Shown piece by piece: positions 47,140 to 56,387 of a stretch of 64,000 bases of DNA; positions within the stretch are counted from its first letter, which is position 1; every line of letters begins with the position of its first letter. The position numbers and the translations under genes were made by a program. Source of the DNA: Anaerolineae bacterium (GTDB lineage Bacteria; Chloroflexota; Anaerolineae; Aggregatilineales; Phototrophicaceae). The notes beneath the pieces were generated by a model. That model was not told where the DNA came from. It did not search any database and was given only the letters and a program-made list of their open reading frames with translations. Location: NCBI GenBank assembly GCA_023382675.1, contig JAHDWN010000015.1, positions 1 to 64,000 of the forward strand, written 5' to 3'.

Positions 47140-48096
47140 ATGCAAGCGGCTGCTCCGAAATCATCACGCACATTTATCTACCTTGCGGCAGTGACGGTCG
47201 CGCTCACGGTGGGGTTGATCGTTTTCGGCGCGATTGTCCGCGTCACAGACTCGGGTCTGGGTTGTGGCAACGACTGGCCGCTGTGTCATGGCTCAGTCAT
47301 CCCGCCGCTTGACAACATCACCGCTTGGATCGAATGGCTGCACCGGCTGTTTGCGATTTTGATTGGTTTGTTCGGGCTGGTCATGCTTACGCTGGCGATT
47401 CGTACTTATCGCAAGCGCGATGTCCTGGTTTTCGGGGCGACGCTGACCGCGGCGGTTTTGTACGCCGTACAAAGTGCGTTGGGCGCAATCGTGGTCAAGC
47501 TCGATCTGCCGCCGACGATGGTGACACTGCACCTGGGCACGGCGATGCTGCTGCTGGCTGCGCTTCTGATCGCAGCGCTGGCGGCGATGTACAAGCCCGA
47601 AAGCCGCTACGAACGGGATAACTTCACACTACTTGCCTACGTGACGGCGGCGCTGTCATTCGTAATCATTTTGACCGGCGCGCTCGTGCGTGGGTCGGGC
47701 GCGACTCTGGCCTGCATTGACTGGCCGCTCTGCAATGGCAGTCTGGTGCCTTTCGATCAGGGTTCACTGCAAACAATCCACTGGCTGCACCGGCTGGCGG
47801 TGCTCGGGCTGGGGGTGGTGCTGCTGCTGCTCGTCTGGCAGGTGCGCACAGCGAACCGTGGCGCACTCGTGCGCCAGTTGACGGTGGCTGCTGGCGTGGC
47901 CTATTTGTTGCAGGCAGGTGTTGGCGCTTTATTCGTACTCTCCTCGGCAGCCCCGGAATGGGGCGCTGTACACGTCGGCTTCGCCGCTTTGACCTGGGCC
48001 TTCCTGGTCGCACTGTCGGCAGTGGACACCATCAATACGTCTAAGGTTCGAGCAGGGAAAGCATGGAAAATTCAATCGGACGCAATCGCGGGCTAG
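47140..48096 (+). CDS. ctaA: heme A synthase (CtaA/COX15)
   Basis: A 318-residue protein with eight predicted membrane helices in two similar halves. Each half has a loop with a Cys pair (GLGCGNDWPLCHG near residue 45; ATLACIDWPLCNG near 190) and a heme-ligand His in WLHRL. The EWLHR of the first half contains the conserved Glu. CtaA oxidises the C8 methyl of heme O to the formyl group of heme A. It overlaps ctaB by 34 bases. It implies an aa3-type oxidase elsewhere in the genome. Confidence 0.94.
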   Translation: MQAAAPKSSRTFIYLAAVTVALTVGLIVFGAIVRVTDSGLGCGNDWPLCHGSVIPPLDNITAWIEWLHRLFAILIGLFGLVMLTLAIRTYRKRDVLVFGATLTAAVLYAVQSALGAIVVKLDLPPTMVTLHLGTAMLLLAALLIAALAAMYKPESRYERDNFTLLAYVTAALSFVIILTGALVRGSGATLACIDWPLCNGSLVPFDQGSLQTIHWLHRLAVLGLGVVLLLLVWQVRTANRGALVRQLTVAAGVAYLLQAGVGALFVLSSAAPEWGAVHVGFAALTWAFLVALSAVDTINTSKVRAGKAWKIQSDAIAG

Positions 48097-48980
48097 ACTC
48101 GGCATCACAACCCGGCCTGGGGCAGACGCTTCGCATCTACCTTGAGCTGACGAAAGTCCGCATTGTCCTGCTCCTGCTGTTCACGACGGTGACGGCGATG
48201 GTGATCGCCGCGCACGGAATTCCGATGCTGGCGGTGCTGCTGCCAACGATTCTGGGTGGCGCGCTGTCTGCCGCCGGGGCCAGCGTCATCAATCAGTTCC
48301 TGGATCGCGACATGGACGCCCAGATGATGCGGACGGCGCGCCGCCCGATTCCATCCGGTCGTGTTGCGCCGGTGAACGCGCTCTTGTTCGGGCTGGCGCT
48401 GCTGGTCTGGTCAACCTTGATCCTCGGTTATTTCGTCAACTGGCTGAGCGCTGCCCTGGCGCTCGGTGGCGCGATCTACTATGTCGTCATCTACACTGTG
48501 CTGCTCAAGCGGTACACGAGCGTCAACATCGTCATCGGGGGCGGCGCGGGCGCAATGCCTGTGCTCGTCGGTTGGGCAGCAGTGACCGGGACGCTCAGCG
48601 TGAGCGCGTGGCTGCTGTTTGCCATTGTCTTCTACTGGACGCCGCCGCACAGTTGGGCGCTGGCGCTGCTGGTCAATACGGACTACGCGCGCGCCAACGT
48701 TCCGATGATGCCCGTCGCGCACGGCGAGGCTTCGACGCGCTGGCAAATTCTGCTCTTTTCGACGCTCTTGCTTGTGATCAGCCTTGCGCCGCTGCTCGAC
48801 GGCTCGCTCGGCTGGATTTATCTGTTGGTCGCGTTAGGGTTGGGCCTGTCGCTGGTCTACTGGTCGATTGAACTGATCAAGCGCAAAGACAAGGCCACGG
48901 CCCGGCTGACCTACAAGTTTTCGACGCTCTATCTGGTTTTTCTATTCTTCGCGATGATCCTGGATCGCCTGCTGTTGTGA
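48063..48980 (+). CDS. ctaB: protoheme IX farnesyltransferase (heme O synthase)
   Basis: A 305-residue UbiA-family prenyltransferase with about nine helices. The first Asp-rich motif is NQFLDRDMDAQMMRTARRPIPSGR, the second region YWTPPHSWALALLVNTDYARANVPMMPVAHGE. It attaches farnesyl to heme B. It is coupled to ctaA by overlap. The order ctaA-ctaB is common where oxidase assembly genes cluster; the oxidase subunits are not in this window. Confidence 0.95.
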   Translation: MENSIGRNRGLDSASQPGLGQTLRIYLELTKVRIVLLLLFTTVTAMVIAAHGIPMLAVLLPTILGGALSAAGASVINQFLDRDMDAQMMRTARRPIPSGRVAPVNALLFGLALLVWSTLILGYFVNWLSAALALGGAIYYVVIYTVLLKRYTSVNIVIGGGAGAMPVLVGWAAVTGTLSVSAWLLFAIVFYWTPPHSWALALLVNTDYARANVPMMPVAHGEASTRWQILLFSTLLLVISLAPLLDGSLGWIYLLVALGLGLSLVYWSIELIKRKDKATARLTYKFSTLYLVFLFFAMILDRLLL

Positions 48981-49483
48981 TGTCTTCCGAAAACCAAACC
49001 GTCAAGACCGCTTCAAAACCGTCTCGCCGTCTGGCGCTGCCCGTGATTGTTGCCTCGGTCATCCTGGTGCTGATCGCCGTGCCTTTTGTCTACGAACTGC
49101 TCACCTTCGATCCGCGCCATCAATCGCCTGTGATCGATCTGCCCGAAACCAACGAAGAGTTGGAGACCCAATCGGCAGCCTTACTCGCCCAGGGCGATGC
49201 TGCAAATGGGGACTTGCTGATCGATAAGCACGGCTGTTATGCCTGCCATCGCATCGGTGCCATCAACGGCATCGCGCCGTCGTTCGAGGGCATCGCCGCC
49301 AGGGCGGGCGAAGGTCATCCACCATTGAGCGCGCCGGCGTACATTTACGAGTCGATCCTCTATCCAATGGCGCACGTCGTTGAAGGCTTCGACCCGGCGA
49401 TGCCGCAAAACTTTGCCGAAGTGCTGACCCAGCCAGAAATCGCCGACCTGTTGGCCTACCTGATGTCGCCCGGCGCTCAATAA
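48980..49483 (+). CDS. membrane-anchored c-type cytochrome
   Basis: A 167-residue protein: one N-terminal membrane anchor near residues 20-42, then a single monoheme domain with CYACH at 86-90 and a likely distal Met in FDPAMPQNF near 136, ending in EIADLLAYLMSPG. The heme faces outside the cytoplasm. Its ATG overlaps the ctaB stop (TGATG). It could pass electrons to the terminal oxidase, as short cytochromes c beside cta genes often do; this is inference. Confidence 0.9.
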   Translation: MSSENQTVKTASKPSRRLALPVIVASVILVLIAVPFVYELLTFDPRHQSPVIDLPETNEELETQSAALLAQGDAANGDLLIDKHGCYACHRIGAINGIAPSFEGIAARAGEGHPPLSAPAYIYESILYPMAHVVEGFDPAMPQNFAEVLTQPEIADLLAYLMSPGAQ

Positions 49484-49505
49484 GCGTCAAGAAAGGCGAC
49501 GCGCG

Positions 49506-51224
49506 ATGTACCTGGACGCATTCACCCTCTCCGCTCTGGCAGACGAGCTTCTGGATACGATTGCGGGCGGGCGCGTTCAGGATGTGCTGGATGTGGACGA
49601 AACCGGCGTCGGTCTCGAAATCTATGCGCAGCACCAGCGCCAATATCTCTACATCAGCGCCGACCCAAATGCGCCGCGTTTGCATCTCGTCGGCGACAAA
49701 CTCCGGCGCGGGCTTACCAAGCCGACGCAGATCGGTTTGCTGCTGCGGCGCTATGTCGAAGGTGGGGTAGTCGCGCACGTCAGCCAGCCAGCATGGGAAC
49801 GCATCCTGCACCTGGAATTTGAGGGGCGCGAAGGGGCGTACACGCTGGTGGTCGAGCCGATGGAGCGGCGCAGCAACATCATCCTCGTGCAGGATGGGGT
49901 CATTCTCGACTGTATGCGCCGTGTCCGGGCGGATGAGAACCGCGTTCGTGTTATCCTGCCCGGCCAGCCTTACGAGCCGCCGCCGCCTCAGACCGGCAAG
50001 CTCGATCCGACGCGGTTGACGCGCGAGGACCTCGTTGGCGTCCTGGCGCGTGAGACCGACCCCAAACGCAAGACGCATCAGGTACTCACGGCGAATCTGC
50101 TGGGGTTCAGCCCGCTGCTGGCCAAAGAAATCGTCTATCGCGCCGCGTCCGACGTGAATCAGCGCGCTACACATGCCGATCCTGATAGTCTGATCGAGGC
50201 GATCCAGGCGCTGCTCACGCCGCTATCCCGGCGAGAGTGGCAGCCCGGCGTGGTCGAAGCGGACGGCCTGACGACCGCTTTCAGCGTGTATCCGCTGGAG
50301 TCGATGCCCGGCTGGCACGCGGTCGAGTCTGTCAGCGCGGCGCTGGCGTCGTTCTATGGCGCGCCCGCCGGCCCCGACGCCTACAATGCTGCCAAAGCAC
50401 CGGTTCGCGAGGCGCTGCAAGAAGCTGAGGCCAGACTCAGCGCACGCCTCGCCTCGCTGCGCCGCTCGCTCACGGATGATTCCGAGCGCGAGCAACTTCG
50501 GCAGAGCGGCGAGCTGATCCTGGCCTACCAATACAGCCTGACGCCGGGGCAGACCGAACTGCGCGCACAGTATGATCCGGATCAACCCGAACTGACCATC
50601 GAGATCGATCCTGAAATCACGCCCCTGGAGAATGCCCAGCGCTATTTTGAGCGCTACAACAAGGCCAAACGCGCGCTTGACGACGTGCCACGCCTCGTCG
50701 AGGAAAACGAGCAGGATCTTGCCTACGTGCGCCAGCTTGGCGTCGATCTCGATCTGGCGGCGAGCTGGCCCGACATCGATGAAGTCCAGCAAGCGCTGCA
50801 CGCCAAAGGGCTGCTGCGTGGTCAGGCGCGGCGCACGCCCGGCGGTCAGCGCAGCGCGCCGCTGCGGGTCGTGACAGCCGACGGCTGGGTGATCTGGGTC
50901 GGGCGCAACAGCCGCCAGAACGAACAGGTGACGTTCGAGAAGGGCAACGCCAATGACCTGTGGCTGCACGCGCGCAATGTGCCCGGTGCTCACGTGATTG
51001 TCAAAAGCGATGGACGGCCTGTGCCGGAGCGCATTCTCGACTTCGCTGCGGGTATGGCTGCCTACTACAGCGGCCTGCGCCAGGATACAAAAGTGCCGGT
51101 TGATGTGACACAACGGATGTATGTCCGTAAAATCAAAGGAGCGGCAGCGGGCATGGTCACCTATCGCAACGAGGAGACGCGCATGGCCGAGCCGCGCAGC
51201 GCCGATCACAGCGACAATGTCTAA
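49506..51224 (+). CDS. rqcH: NFACT family ribosome quality control protein, RqcH-like
   Basis: A 572-residue protein. NFACT-N starts MYLDAFTLSALADEL and includes RILHLEFEG and VEPMERRSNIILVQDGVILDCMRRV; helix-hairpin-helix and coiled-coil parts follow (residues 180-410), then the NFACT-R domain with GWVIWVGRNSRQNEQVTFEKGNANDLWLHARNVPGAHVIVKSDGRPVPERIL. RqcH binds stalled 50S subunits and recruits tRNA-Ala for alanine tailing. The DR dipeptide important in Bacillus appears as ER (WERILHL), a mild change. The old name is fibronectin-binding protein. Confidence 0.9.
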   Translation: MYLDAFTLSALADELLDTIAGGRVQDVLDVDETGVGLEIYAQHQRQYLYISADPNAPRLHLVGDKLRRGLTKPTQIGLLLRRYVEGGVVAHVSQPAWERILHLEFEGREGAYTLVVEPMERRSNIILVQDGVILDCMRRVRADENRVRVILPGQPYEPPPPQTGKLDPTRLTREDLVGVLARETDPKRKTHQVLTANLLGFSPLLAKEIVYRAASDVNQRATHADPDSLIEAIQALLTPLSRREWQPGVVEADGLTTAFSVYPLESMPGWHAVESVSAALASFYGAPAGPDAYNAAKAPVREALQEAEARLSARLASLRRSLTDDSEREQLRQSGELILAYQYSLTPGQTELRAQYDPDQPELTIEIDPEITPLENAQRYFERYNKAKRALDDVPRLVEENEQDLAYVRQLGVDLDLAASWPDIDEVQQALHAKGLLRGQARRTPGGQRSAPLRVVTADGWVIWVGRNSRQNEQVTFEKGNANDLWLHARNVPGAHVIVKSDGRPVPERILDFAAGMAAYYSGLRQDTKVPVDVTQRMYVRKIKGAAAGMVTYRNEETRMAEPRSADHSDNV

Positions 51225-51235
51225 GGAGCATCACC

Positions 51236-52045
51236 ATGAGCAAACAGCAGCCCCTGACGCCGAAGTTTGGCAGCAAAATTCGTCTTAAAGACTTCGACCC
51301 GGATTATTGCGAGGACCTGGACAAGAAGACCGCCAAGAAGGAAGAAGATCGGCTCGAAAAGCGGTTCGCCGCGTTGCAAGAGATGCTGTACGCGCAGAAC
51401 AAACACTCGCTGCTGGTGGTGCTCCAGGCGATGGACGCGGGCGGCAAGGATGGCGCGATCAAAAAAGTTTTCGACAGCGTCAACCCGCAGGGCGTGCAGG
51501 TAACGAGCTTCAAAGTGCCGACGGCAGAAGAACTGGCGCACGATTATCTGTGGCGCATTCACAAAGCCGTTCCTGGCCGGGGCTTCATCGGCATCTTCAA
51601 TCGCAGCCATTACGAAGACGTGCTGGTCGTGCGCGTCAATGAACTGGTGCCTCAGGACGTATGGGTGAAGCGCTATGACCAGATCAACGCCTTCGAGCGG
51701 CTGCTGGCCGATAACGGTGTCACGATCTTGAAGTTCTATCTCCACATCAGCAAAGATGAGCAGAAGCAGCGCTTCCAGGAACGCCTCGATAATCCGGACA
51801 AACACTGGAAGTTTTCCCTGGGTGATCTGGGTGTGCGTGAGCGCTGGGGTGACTATATGCAAGCCTACGAGGATGCCATCACACTCTGCAACACGCCATA
51901 TGCGCCCTGGCATATCGTGCCCGCCAACCGGAAGTGGTATCGCGATCTGGTTGTGACGCGGACGATTGTCAATGCGCTGGAGCAGATGGGGCTGGCCTAT
52001 CCCGAACCCGAAGATGATCTAACAGGCGTGGTGATCCCGGACTAG
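51236..52045 (+). CDS. polyphosphate kinase 2 family protein
   Basis: A 269-residue single PPK2 domain: LLVVLQAMDAGGKDGAIKKVFDSVNPQG (Walker A-like), GFIGIFNRSHYEDVLVVRV (Walker B region), KFYLHISKDEQKQRFQERLDNPDKHWKFS (lid) and WHIVPANRKWYRDLVVTRTI. Such short PPK2 enzymes use polyphosphate to phosphorylate AMP or ADP, or the reverse. The SHYEDVLVVRV form suggests class III, though class cannot be fixed by eye. Its stop overlaps the convergent glycosyltransferase stop through a shared CTAG. Confidence 0.92.
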   Translation: MSKQQPLTPKFGSKIRLKDFDPDYCEDLDKKTAKKEEDRLEKRFAALQEMLYAQNKHSLLVVLQAMDAGGKDGAIKKVFDSVNPQGVQVTSFKVPTAEELAHDYLWRIHKAVPGRGFIGIFNRSHYEDVLVVRVNELVPQDVWVKRYDQINAFERLLADNGVTILKFYLHISKDEQKQRFQERLDNPDKHWKFSLGDLGVRERWGDYMQAYEDAITLCNTPYAPWHIVPANRKWYRDLVVTRTIVNALEQMGLAYPEPEDDLTGVVIPD

Positions 52046-53244
52046 AAGCGATCACGCTGGGCCAGTCGCCGGGCAGCTTCGAGCACGCGCTCCATGGGGA
52101 TGTCGCGCATGCACGGGTGGTTGGCTGGATCATCTGTCTCCCAATCGACGACTCGGCAGGGGCGACAGCCGATGGTCGATGTGAGGACGATGTGGCGTTC
52201 GGGTGGTCCCCAGGGGCCGAATTCAAGCGGATCAGCCGGGCCAAATAACGTGACGGTCGCGGAACCGACTGCCGCCGCCAGATGAAGTGGCCCGCTGTCC
52301 GGCCCCAGGACGACTTGAGCGCGTTCGTAAAGCGCCGCGAGTTGGCCGATGTTGGCGTCGCCGACCAACAATGTCGGTGTGTGCCGCATTTTGGTGACAA
52401 TGCTGCTGATCATCGGCAGTTCGTGATCGCCGCCGGTGAAGACAACCGACAGGTCGAGCTGCTCGTGGAGCAGATCCGCGACTGTTGCCCAGCGCGCGTC
52501 GTCCCAGCGCTTGACCCAGGTGCCGGAGCCGGGATGGATGGCGATGATGCGCTGCTTGGACGTGATGCCCCATTCCTCCAGATAGCCACGCACCCACACA
52601 CGATCATGCTCCTGCACCGGGTATTCCAGGCGCAGATTCTCCAGTTGAGATTCGCCCGCGAGCACGCTGACCAGCCGCGCACTTTGGAGGACGGCGTGTT
52701 CTGATCGCCGGTCAAGCTTGCGATTGAGGAACAGTGCCACATCGGTCAGATCGTAGCCGATGCGCTGCGGGATGCCCGCCAGATAGGCTACCATCGCACC
52801 CCACCAGTGATCGGGACGTAGGATAATCGCCGTGTCATAGCCGATGCGCCGCAGTTGACGCGCCGTGTGCAACGCAAGTTCGTAGGGCGAGCGCAGACTC
52901 TGTTTGGGCGTGCGGCTGAAGCCGGGAAACGGCAGGGTGAGCACCGCATCCAGCGCAGGATTGTTTGCCAGTACCTCCGCTGACCATGGGCCGGTGAGGG
53001 CGTGGATTTCGGCGTTAGGCAGCGCCTGTCGCAGCTGGTGGATGGCGGGGATGCTGAGGAGAACATCGCCCAGGTGGTCGGGGCGGATCAACAAAATCCG
53101 ACCGGTCTCAGCAGTGCGTCGGCGCCACGTTGGCAGCCTGGCGATGGCAAACAGAGCGGCGCGTCTCGCCTGGTGCTTGAGCGGCAGTTGGTGGAATGCC
53201 TCTGCCATTGCGCGGTTGCGCAGAACGAGCGCCTCTCTATCCAA
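52042..53244 (-). CDS. glycosyltransferase family 9 (heptosyltransferase-like)
   Basis: A 400-residue GT-B protein: RILLIRPDHLGDVLLSIPAIHQLRQALPNAEIHALTGPWSAEVL at about residue 48, IAIHPGSGTWVKRWDDARWATVADLL in the middle, and VVLGPDSGPLHLAAAVGSATVTLFGPADPLEFGPWGPPERH near the end, matching the family's donor site. A Cys-rich loop (IGCRPCRVVDWETDDPANHPCMRDI) follows. GT9 proteins add heptose or similar sugars to envelope glycans; Chloroflexi lack classical LPS, so the acceptor is open. It overlaps the upstream glycosyltransferase by 8 bases. Confidence 0.9.
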   Translation of the reverse strand: MDREALVLRNRAMAEAFHQLPLKHQARRAALFAIARLPTWRRRTAETGRILLIRPDHLGDVLLSIPAIHQLRQALPNAEIHALTGPWSAEVLANNPALDAVLTLPFPGFSRTPKQSLRSPYELALHTARQLRRIGYDTAIILRPDHWWGAMVAYLAGIPQRIGYDLTDVALFLNRKLDRRSEHAVLQSARLVSVLAGESQLENLRLEYPVQEHDRVWVRGYLEEWGITSKQRIIAIHPGSGTWVKRWDDARWATVADLLHEQLDLSVVFTGGDHELPMISSIVTKMRHTPTLLVGDANIGQLAALYERAQVVLGPDSGPLHLAAAVGSATVTLFGPADPLEFGPWGPPERHIVLTSTIGCRPCRVVDWETDDPANHPCMRDIPMERVLEAARRLAQRDRF

Positions 53245-54448
53245 GACCGAAATCCTTCAAGGCTTGCAGCAGTTTCGGTGTGATTGCGTCCCAGTCGTAA
53301 TCCTGGCGGACAATGCGCCTGGCTTGTTCACCAAGCGCTGCCCGCTGCTCCGGCTGCTTCATGAGCGAAACAATCGCATCGGCAAAAGCCTCGGCATCGT
53401 CGGCGATCTGCAGCACGCGGCGCACGTCCTCGCGCAGGCCGGACGCCGCCAGCGAGGTCGCGACGATGGCGCAGCCGGACGCCATCGCTTCCAGCAGCTT
53501 GAGCCGTGTGCCGCTGCCCATGCGCAGGGGAGCGACGTAAACCGACGCGCTGTGCAGGTAGGGCTGCACATCTTCAACTGCGCCAGTGATCGTCACTTCT
53601 GGCAGTACACGCAGCACGTCGAGCGCCGCGCTCGGCTTCTGCCCGACGATGTAAAAGCGCACAGGGGGCACTTGTTCCAGCAGGCGCGGAAGGATGTCTT
53701 GCGCGAACCAGAGCACTGCATCGACGTTCGGGCGGTAGTCCATCTTGCCGGTGAAGACGACCGCTGGTTGTTCCAGGTCAAGCGGCGCGGCGTCTGCATA
53801 GTCCTGCGTGAAGATGCCGCTTGGCACAACCGGCAGTGGGCGGCGACCCCGCAGCGGACGCAGCAGTGCTGCATCTTCGTCGGAAACGGCGATTACGCCA
53901 TCAGCCATCTGGCAGATCGAGTGTTCGAACGCATGGATGCGTGCCGCCTGGATGCGAGAATAAAGCGCGGCGGGCAGGCGGCGGAAATTGCGTGCATCGA
54001 CGTGCGCGATGGTGCGCTGGAGAGCATACTCGGCGTTGAAGGCGTCGTAGATGAGCTTCGTGCGCGTTTTGAGCGTCTTCGCAAAGGGCAGGTACGTCGC
54101 CATCTCCAGGCCTTCGAACAGGATTGCGTCGTAATGTTGTGTACGCAATTGCCGCGCCAGAGTCGCACGCATATCGTCGCTGGACATGCGCTGCACGATG
54201 TCCGGCTGGTTGGTGAGCGCAAGCTGGCGCAGGCGCATCAAGCGAGTCCGAGTTGGGTGCGCGATTGCGATAACCTCAGCGCACAGCGCCTCAAGCTGTG
54301 GGGCCAGCATTTTGCGCCCGTCGTGAAAGCTGAGCAGCATTAGCCGATGTCCAGCCGCGTGCAGGCTGTGCAGCAGGCCATAGGCACGCAGCGCACCCCC
54401 GGAGGCGGGCGGGTAAGGCAGATTTTGCGTCAGCATCAAGATCCGCAC
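53237..54448 (-). CDS. glycosyltransferase family 4 type (GT-B)
   Basis: A 403-residue protein: LMLTQNLPYPPASGGALRAYGLLHSLHAAGH, LLSFHDG, VIAVSDEDAALL, VVFTGKMDYRPNVDAVLWFAQDILPRL, FYIVGQKPS, VTITGAVEDVQPYLHSASVYVAPLRMGSGTRLKLLEAMASGCAIVATSLAASGL. This pattern, with a C-terminal GT-1 domain and the LRMGSGTRLK loop, is seen in the PEP-CTERM/sugar transferase relatives. It probably builds an exopolymer or envelope glycan together with its neighbours. It is 9 bases from the next gene upstream. Confidence 0.9.
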   Translation of the reverse strand: MRILMLTQNLPYPPASGGALRAYGLLHSLHAAGHRLMLLSFHDGRKMLAPQLEALCAEVIAIAHPTRTRLMRLRQLALTNQPDIVQRMSSDDMRATLARQLRTQHYDAILFEGLEMATYLPFAKTLKTRTKLIYDAFNAEYALQRTIAHVDARNFRRLPAALYSRIQAARIHAFEHSICQMADGVIAVSDEDAALLRPLRGRRPLPVVPSGIFTQDYADAAPLDLEQPAVVFTGKMDYRPNVDAVLWFAQDILPRLLEQVPPVRFYIVGQKPSAALDVLRVLPEVTITGAVEDVQPYLHSASVYVAPLRMGSGTRLKLLEAMASGCAIVATSLAASGLREDVRRVLQIADDAEAFADAIVSLMKQPEQRAALGEQARRIVRQDYDWDAITPKLLQALKDFGLG

Positions 54449-54457
54449 GAGACATCC

Positions 54458-55561
54458 TCACAGTAACGAACGATAGACGCCAAGCGTGATCTCGGCGGTG
54501 CGCTGCCAGGTAAATTCGGCGGCGCGTGCCAGACCCCGCTGCTGTTGCGCCTGCCGCCAGGCGTCGTCGCTCAGAGCCTTTTCGAGCGCGGCGATCAGCG
54601 TGTCCAGGTTATCCGGATCGATTTGCAGGCCGACATCGCCGGTTACTTCCGGCAGTGACGAGCGATTGCTGACGATGGGCATTGTGCCGCAGGCCATGGC
54701 TTCGAGCGCGGGCAAGCCGAAGCCCTCGTAAAATGATGGCAGCACGAGGACGGTGGCCAGGGCGTAGAGCGACGGCATCGCTTGCTGCGGGATCTTTTCG
54801 CGCCAGAGGACACGCGAGCCCAAATTCATCTGGGCAATCTCGGCCATGGTTTCTTCAAAGCGCCAGCCGCGCGTGCCTGCCAATACGAGCGGGGGAGTCA
54901 GGTCGGGCAAGCGCTGCGCCAGCGCGGCGTAGGCTTTGAGCAGCCCGGCGATGTTCTTGCGCGGTTCGAACGTGCCGACGAACAGGAGATAACCGGCCGG
55001 AAGATCAAGCTGCGTTCGCCAGTGCGCAAGCTCATGCGGCGGTGGCGGGCGAAATTGCGGCTCGACGCCGAGCAGATGGACAGTGATCAGGGCGTTGGGC
55101 ACATCCAGCATCTCGATGAGATCGCGGCGAGTGGCATCGCTATCAACCAGGATGTGGTCAGCGCGGCGCACCGCCCGGGCGATCTGGTCGTTGTAGTAGC
55201 GCCGTGCGTCCGCTGTCAGGAAGTCCGGGTAGTGCATGAAGGTGAGATCGTGGACGGTGATGACGTGGCGGCGCGCCCCATGCAGCGGCGGGATGAAGTC
55301 CGGGCTGTGGAGCAGATCGAGCCGGAAGCGCGCCAGTTCGACCGTCAGCGCCAGTCGTTCGCTGCGATGATGCGATGGCGTCCACAGGCGCGCCGACTCG
55401 AAGCGCTGAACGATAGTATCGGTGGCTTTGCGGCTGTGGAAGACGGTGTAGCGATGCTCATGATCGAGCTGTTCGAGCGCGGTGATCAGACGCCGGATGT
55501 AGGTGCTGATGCCGCCTGTGCGGTAGTGAGTGAGCCGGGCGTCGATGCCGATGTGTTGCAT
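54458..55561 (-). CDS. glycosyltransferase family 4 (mannosyltransferase-like)
   Basis: A 367-residue protein: IGIDARLTHYRTGGISTYIRRLITAL at the N-terminus, HVITVHDLTFMHYPDF, ILVDSDATRRDLIEML, GYLLFVGTFEPRKNIAGLLKAYAAL, VLAGTRGWRFEETMAEI and LVLPSFYEGFGLPALEAMACGTMPIVSNRSSLPEVTGDVG, the EX7E-type donor site. ATG 55561 gives the classic start; the frame extends upstream without a credible site. It acts on the cytoplasmic face, and the sugar is unknown. Confidence 0.92.
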   Translation of the reverse strand: MQHIGIDARLTHYRTGGISTYIRRLITALEQLDHEHRYTVFHSRKATDTIVQRFESARLWTPSHHRSERLALTVELARFRLDLLHSPDFIPPLHGARRHVITVHDLTFMHYPDFLTADARRYYNDQIARAVRRADHILVDSDATRRDLIEMLDVPNALITVHLLGVEPQFRPPPPHELAHWRTQLDLPAGYLLFVGTFEPRKNIAGLLKAYAALAQRLPDLTPPLVLAGTRGWRFEETMAEIAQMNLGSRVLWREKIPQQAMPSLYALATVLVLPSFYEGFGLPALEAMACGTMPIVSNRSSLPEVTGDVGLQIDPDNLDTLIAALEKALSDDAWRQAQQQRGLARAAEFTWQRTAEITLGVYRSLL

Positions 55562-55601
55562 AGCAGGAGTATAGCGGGGGTGATCCGGGGCGTCCAGTTG
55601 C

Positions 55602-56387
55602 TCATAACCAGCGGTCAAGGATCGCCGCCAGCGTGCCATCGGTTTGCAACTGGCGCAGACTGCTCTCAATGACCCCTGCCAGCCGCCCATTCTTGGCGTT
55701 GGTGGCGATCACAAACGGCGTGTGGGCAACGGCTTGCTGTACGTGCTGCCAATCGGCATGAGCGCGTGCGTACACGTGGGCGTCGGTCGCCTGGACGAGA
55801 GCGGCGTCCGCCGCCCCAAGGCGCACCGCGTCGAGCGCAGTTGCTGGTGTCTCGTAGGCTTGCGTTGCGAACGGTTGAATCCGGCGCAGCCAGCGGTGTG
55901 CGTCGGTATCAGCCTCCGAGCCGAAGGGATAGGCGAGCGCATGACCGCTAAGTAGCTCCATAGCGTTGATCGGCTGGTCGGCGGGCGAGATGAGCACGAG
56001 ACCGTCGTCATAATAGGGTACGCTGTAGATCACGTCGGCGGTGCGCAGTGGGTCGGGCGTCAGCGCGGCGATGACAATGTCCACCTGCTCGACCTTGATG
56101 GCGTCATACAGGCCGTCGAAGCCGAGCGGGACAAGCTGGATCTGTGCATTGAGTGCTTGTGCCAGTGCCTGCGCCAGATCGATCTCCAGACCCTGGATCT
56201 GGTCGTCTGCGTAGAAGGCGAAGGGTGGATTGCTCGGATCGACGCCGACGCGCAGTACGCCCGCAGGCAGGAGCGGCGCTTCTGGAGCAGTCGCTGCGCG
56301 CAACAGCCAGACCGCCGCGATCAAGATTGCCGGCGCCACCAGCCAGCGCCAGCGGCGGCTCAGCGCGCGGCGGGCGGCGGCAGCCAC
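55602..56387 (-). CDS. family 3 extracellular solute-binding protein, membrane-anchored
   Basis: A 261-residue protein with an uncleaved-looking anchor at residues 12-32 and the SBP_bac_3 domain after: GVLRVGVDPSNPPFAFYADDQIQGLEIDLAQALAQAL, LVPLGFDGLYDAIKVEQVDIVIAALTPDPLR, YSVPYYDDGLVLIS. Such proteins usually bind polar amino acids, and some are sensor or lytic-transglycosylase modules. No permease is adjacent; it lies between glycosyltransferases and a glycoside hydrolase on the same strand and overlaps the latter by 28 bases, so a ligand other than an amino acid is possible. Confidence 0.85.
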   Translation of the reverse strand: MAAAARRALSRRWRWLVAPAILIAAVWLLRAATAPEAPLLPAGVLRVGVDPSNPPFAFYADDQIQGLEIDLAQALAQALNAQIQLVPLGFDGLYDAIKVEQVDIVIAALTPDPLRTADVIYSVPYYDDGLVLISPADQPINAMELLSGHALAYPFGSEADTDAHRWLRRIQPFATQAYETPATALDAVRLGAADAALVQATDAHVYARAHADWQHVQQAVAHTPFVIATNAKNGRLAGVIESSLRQLQTDGTLAAILDRWL

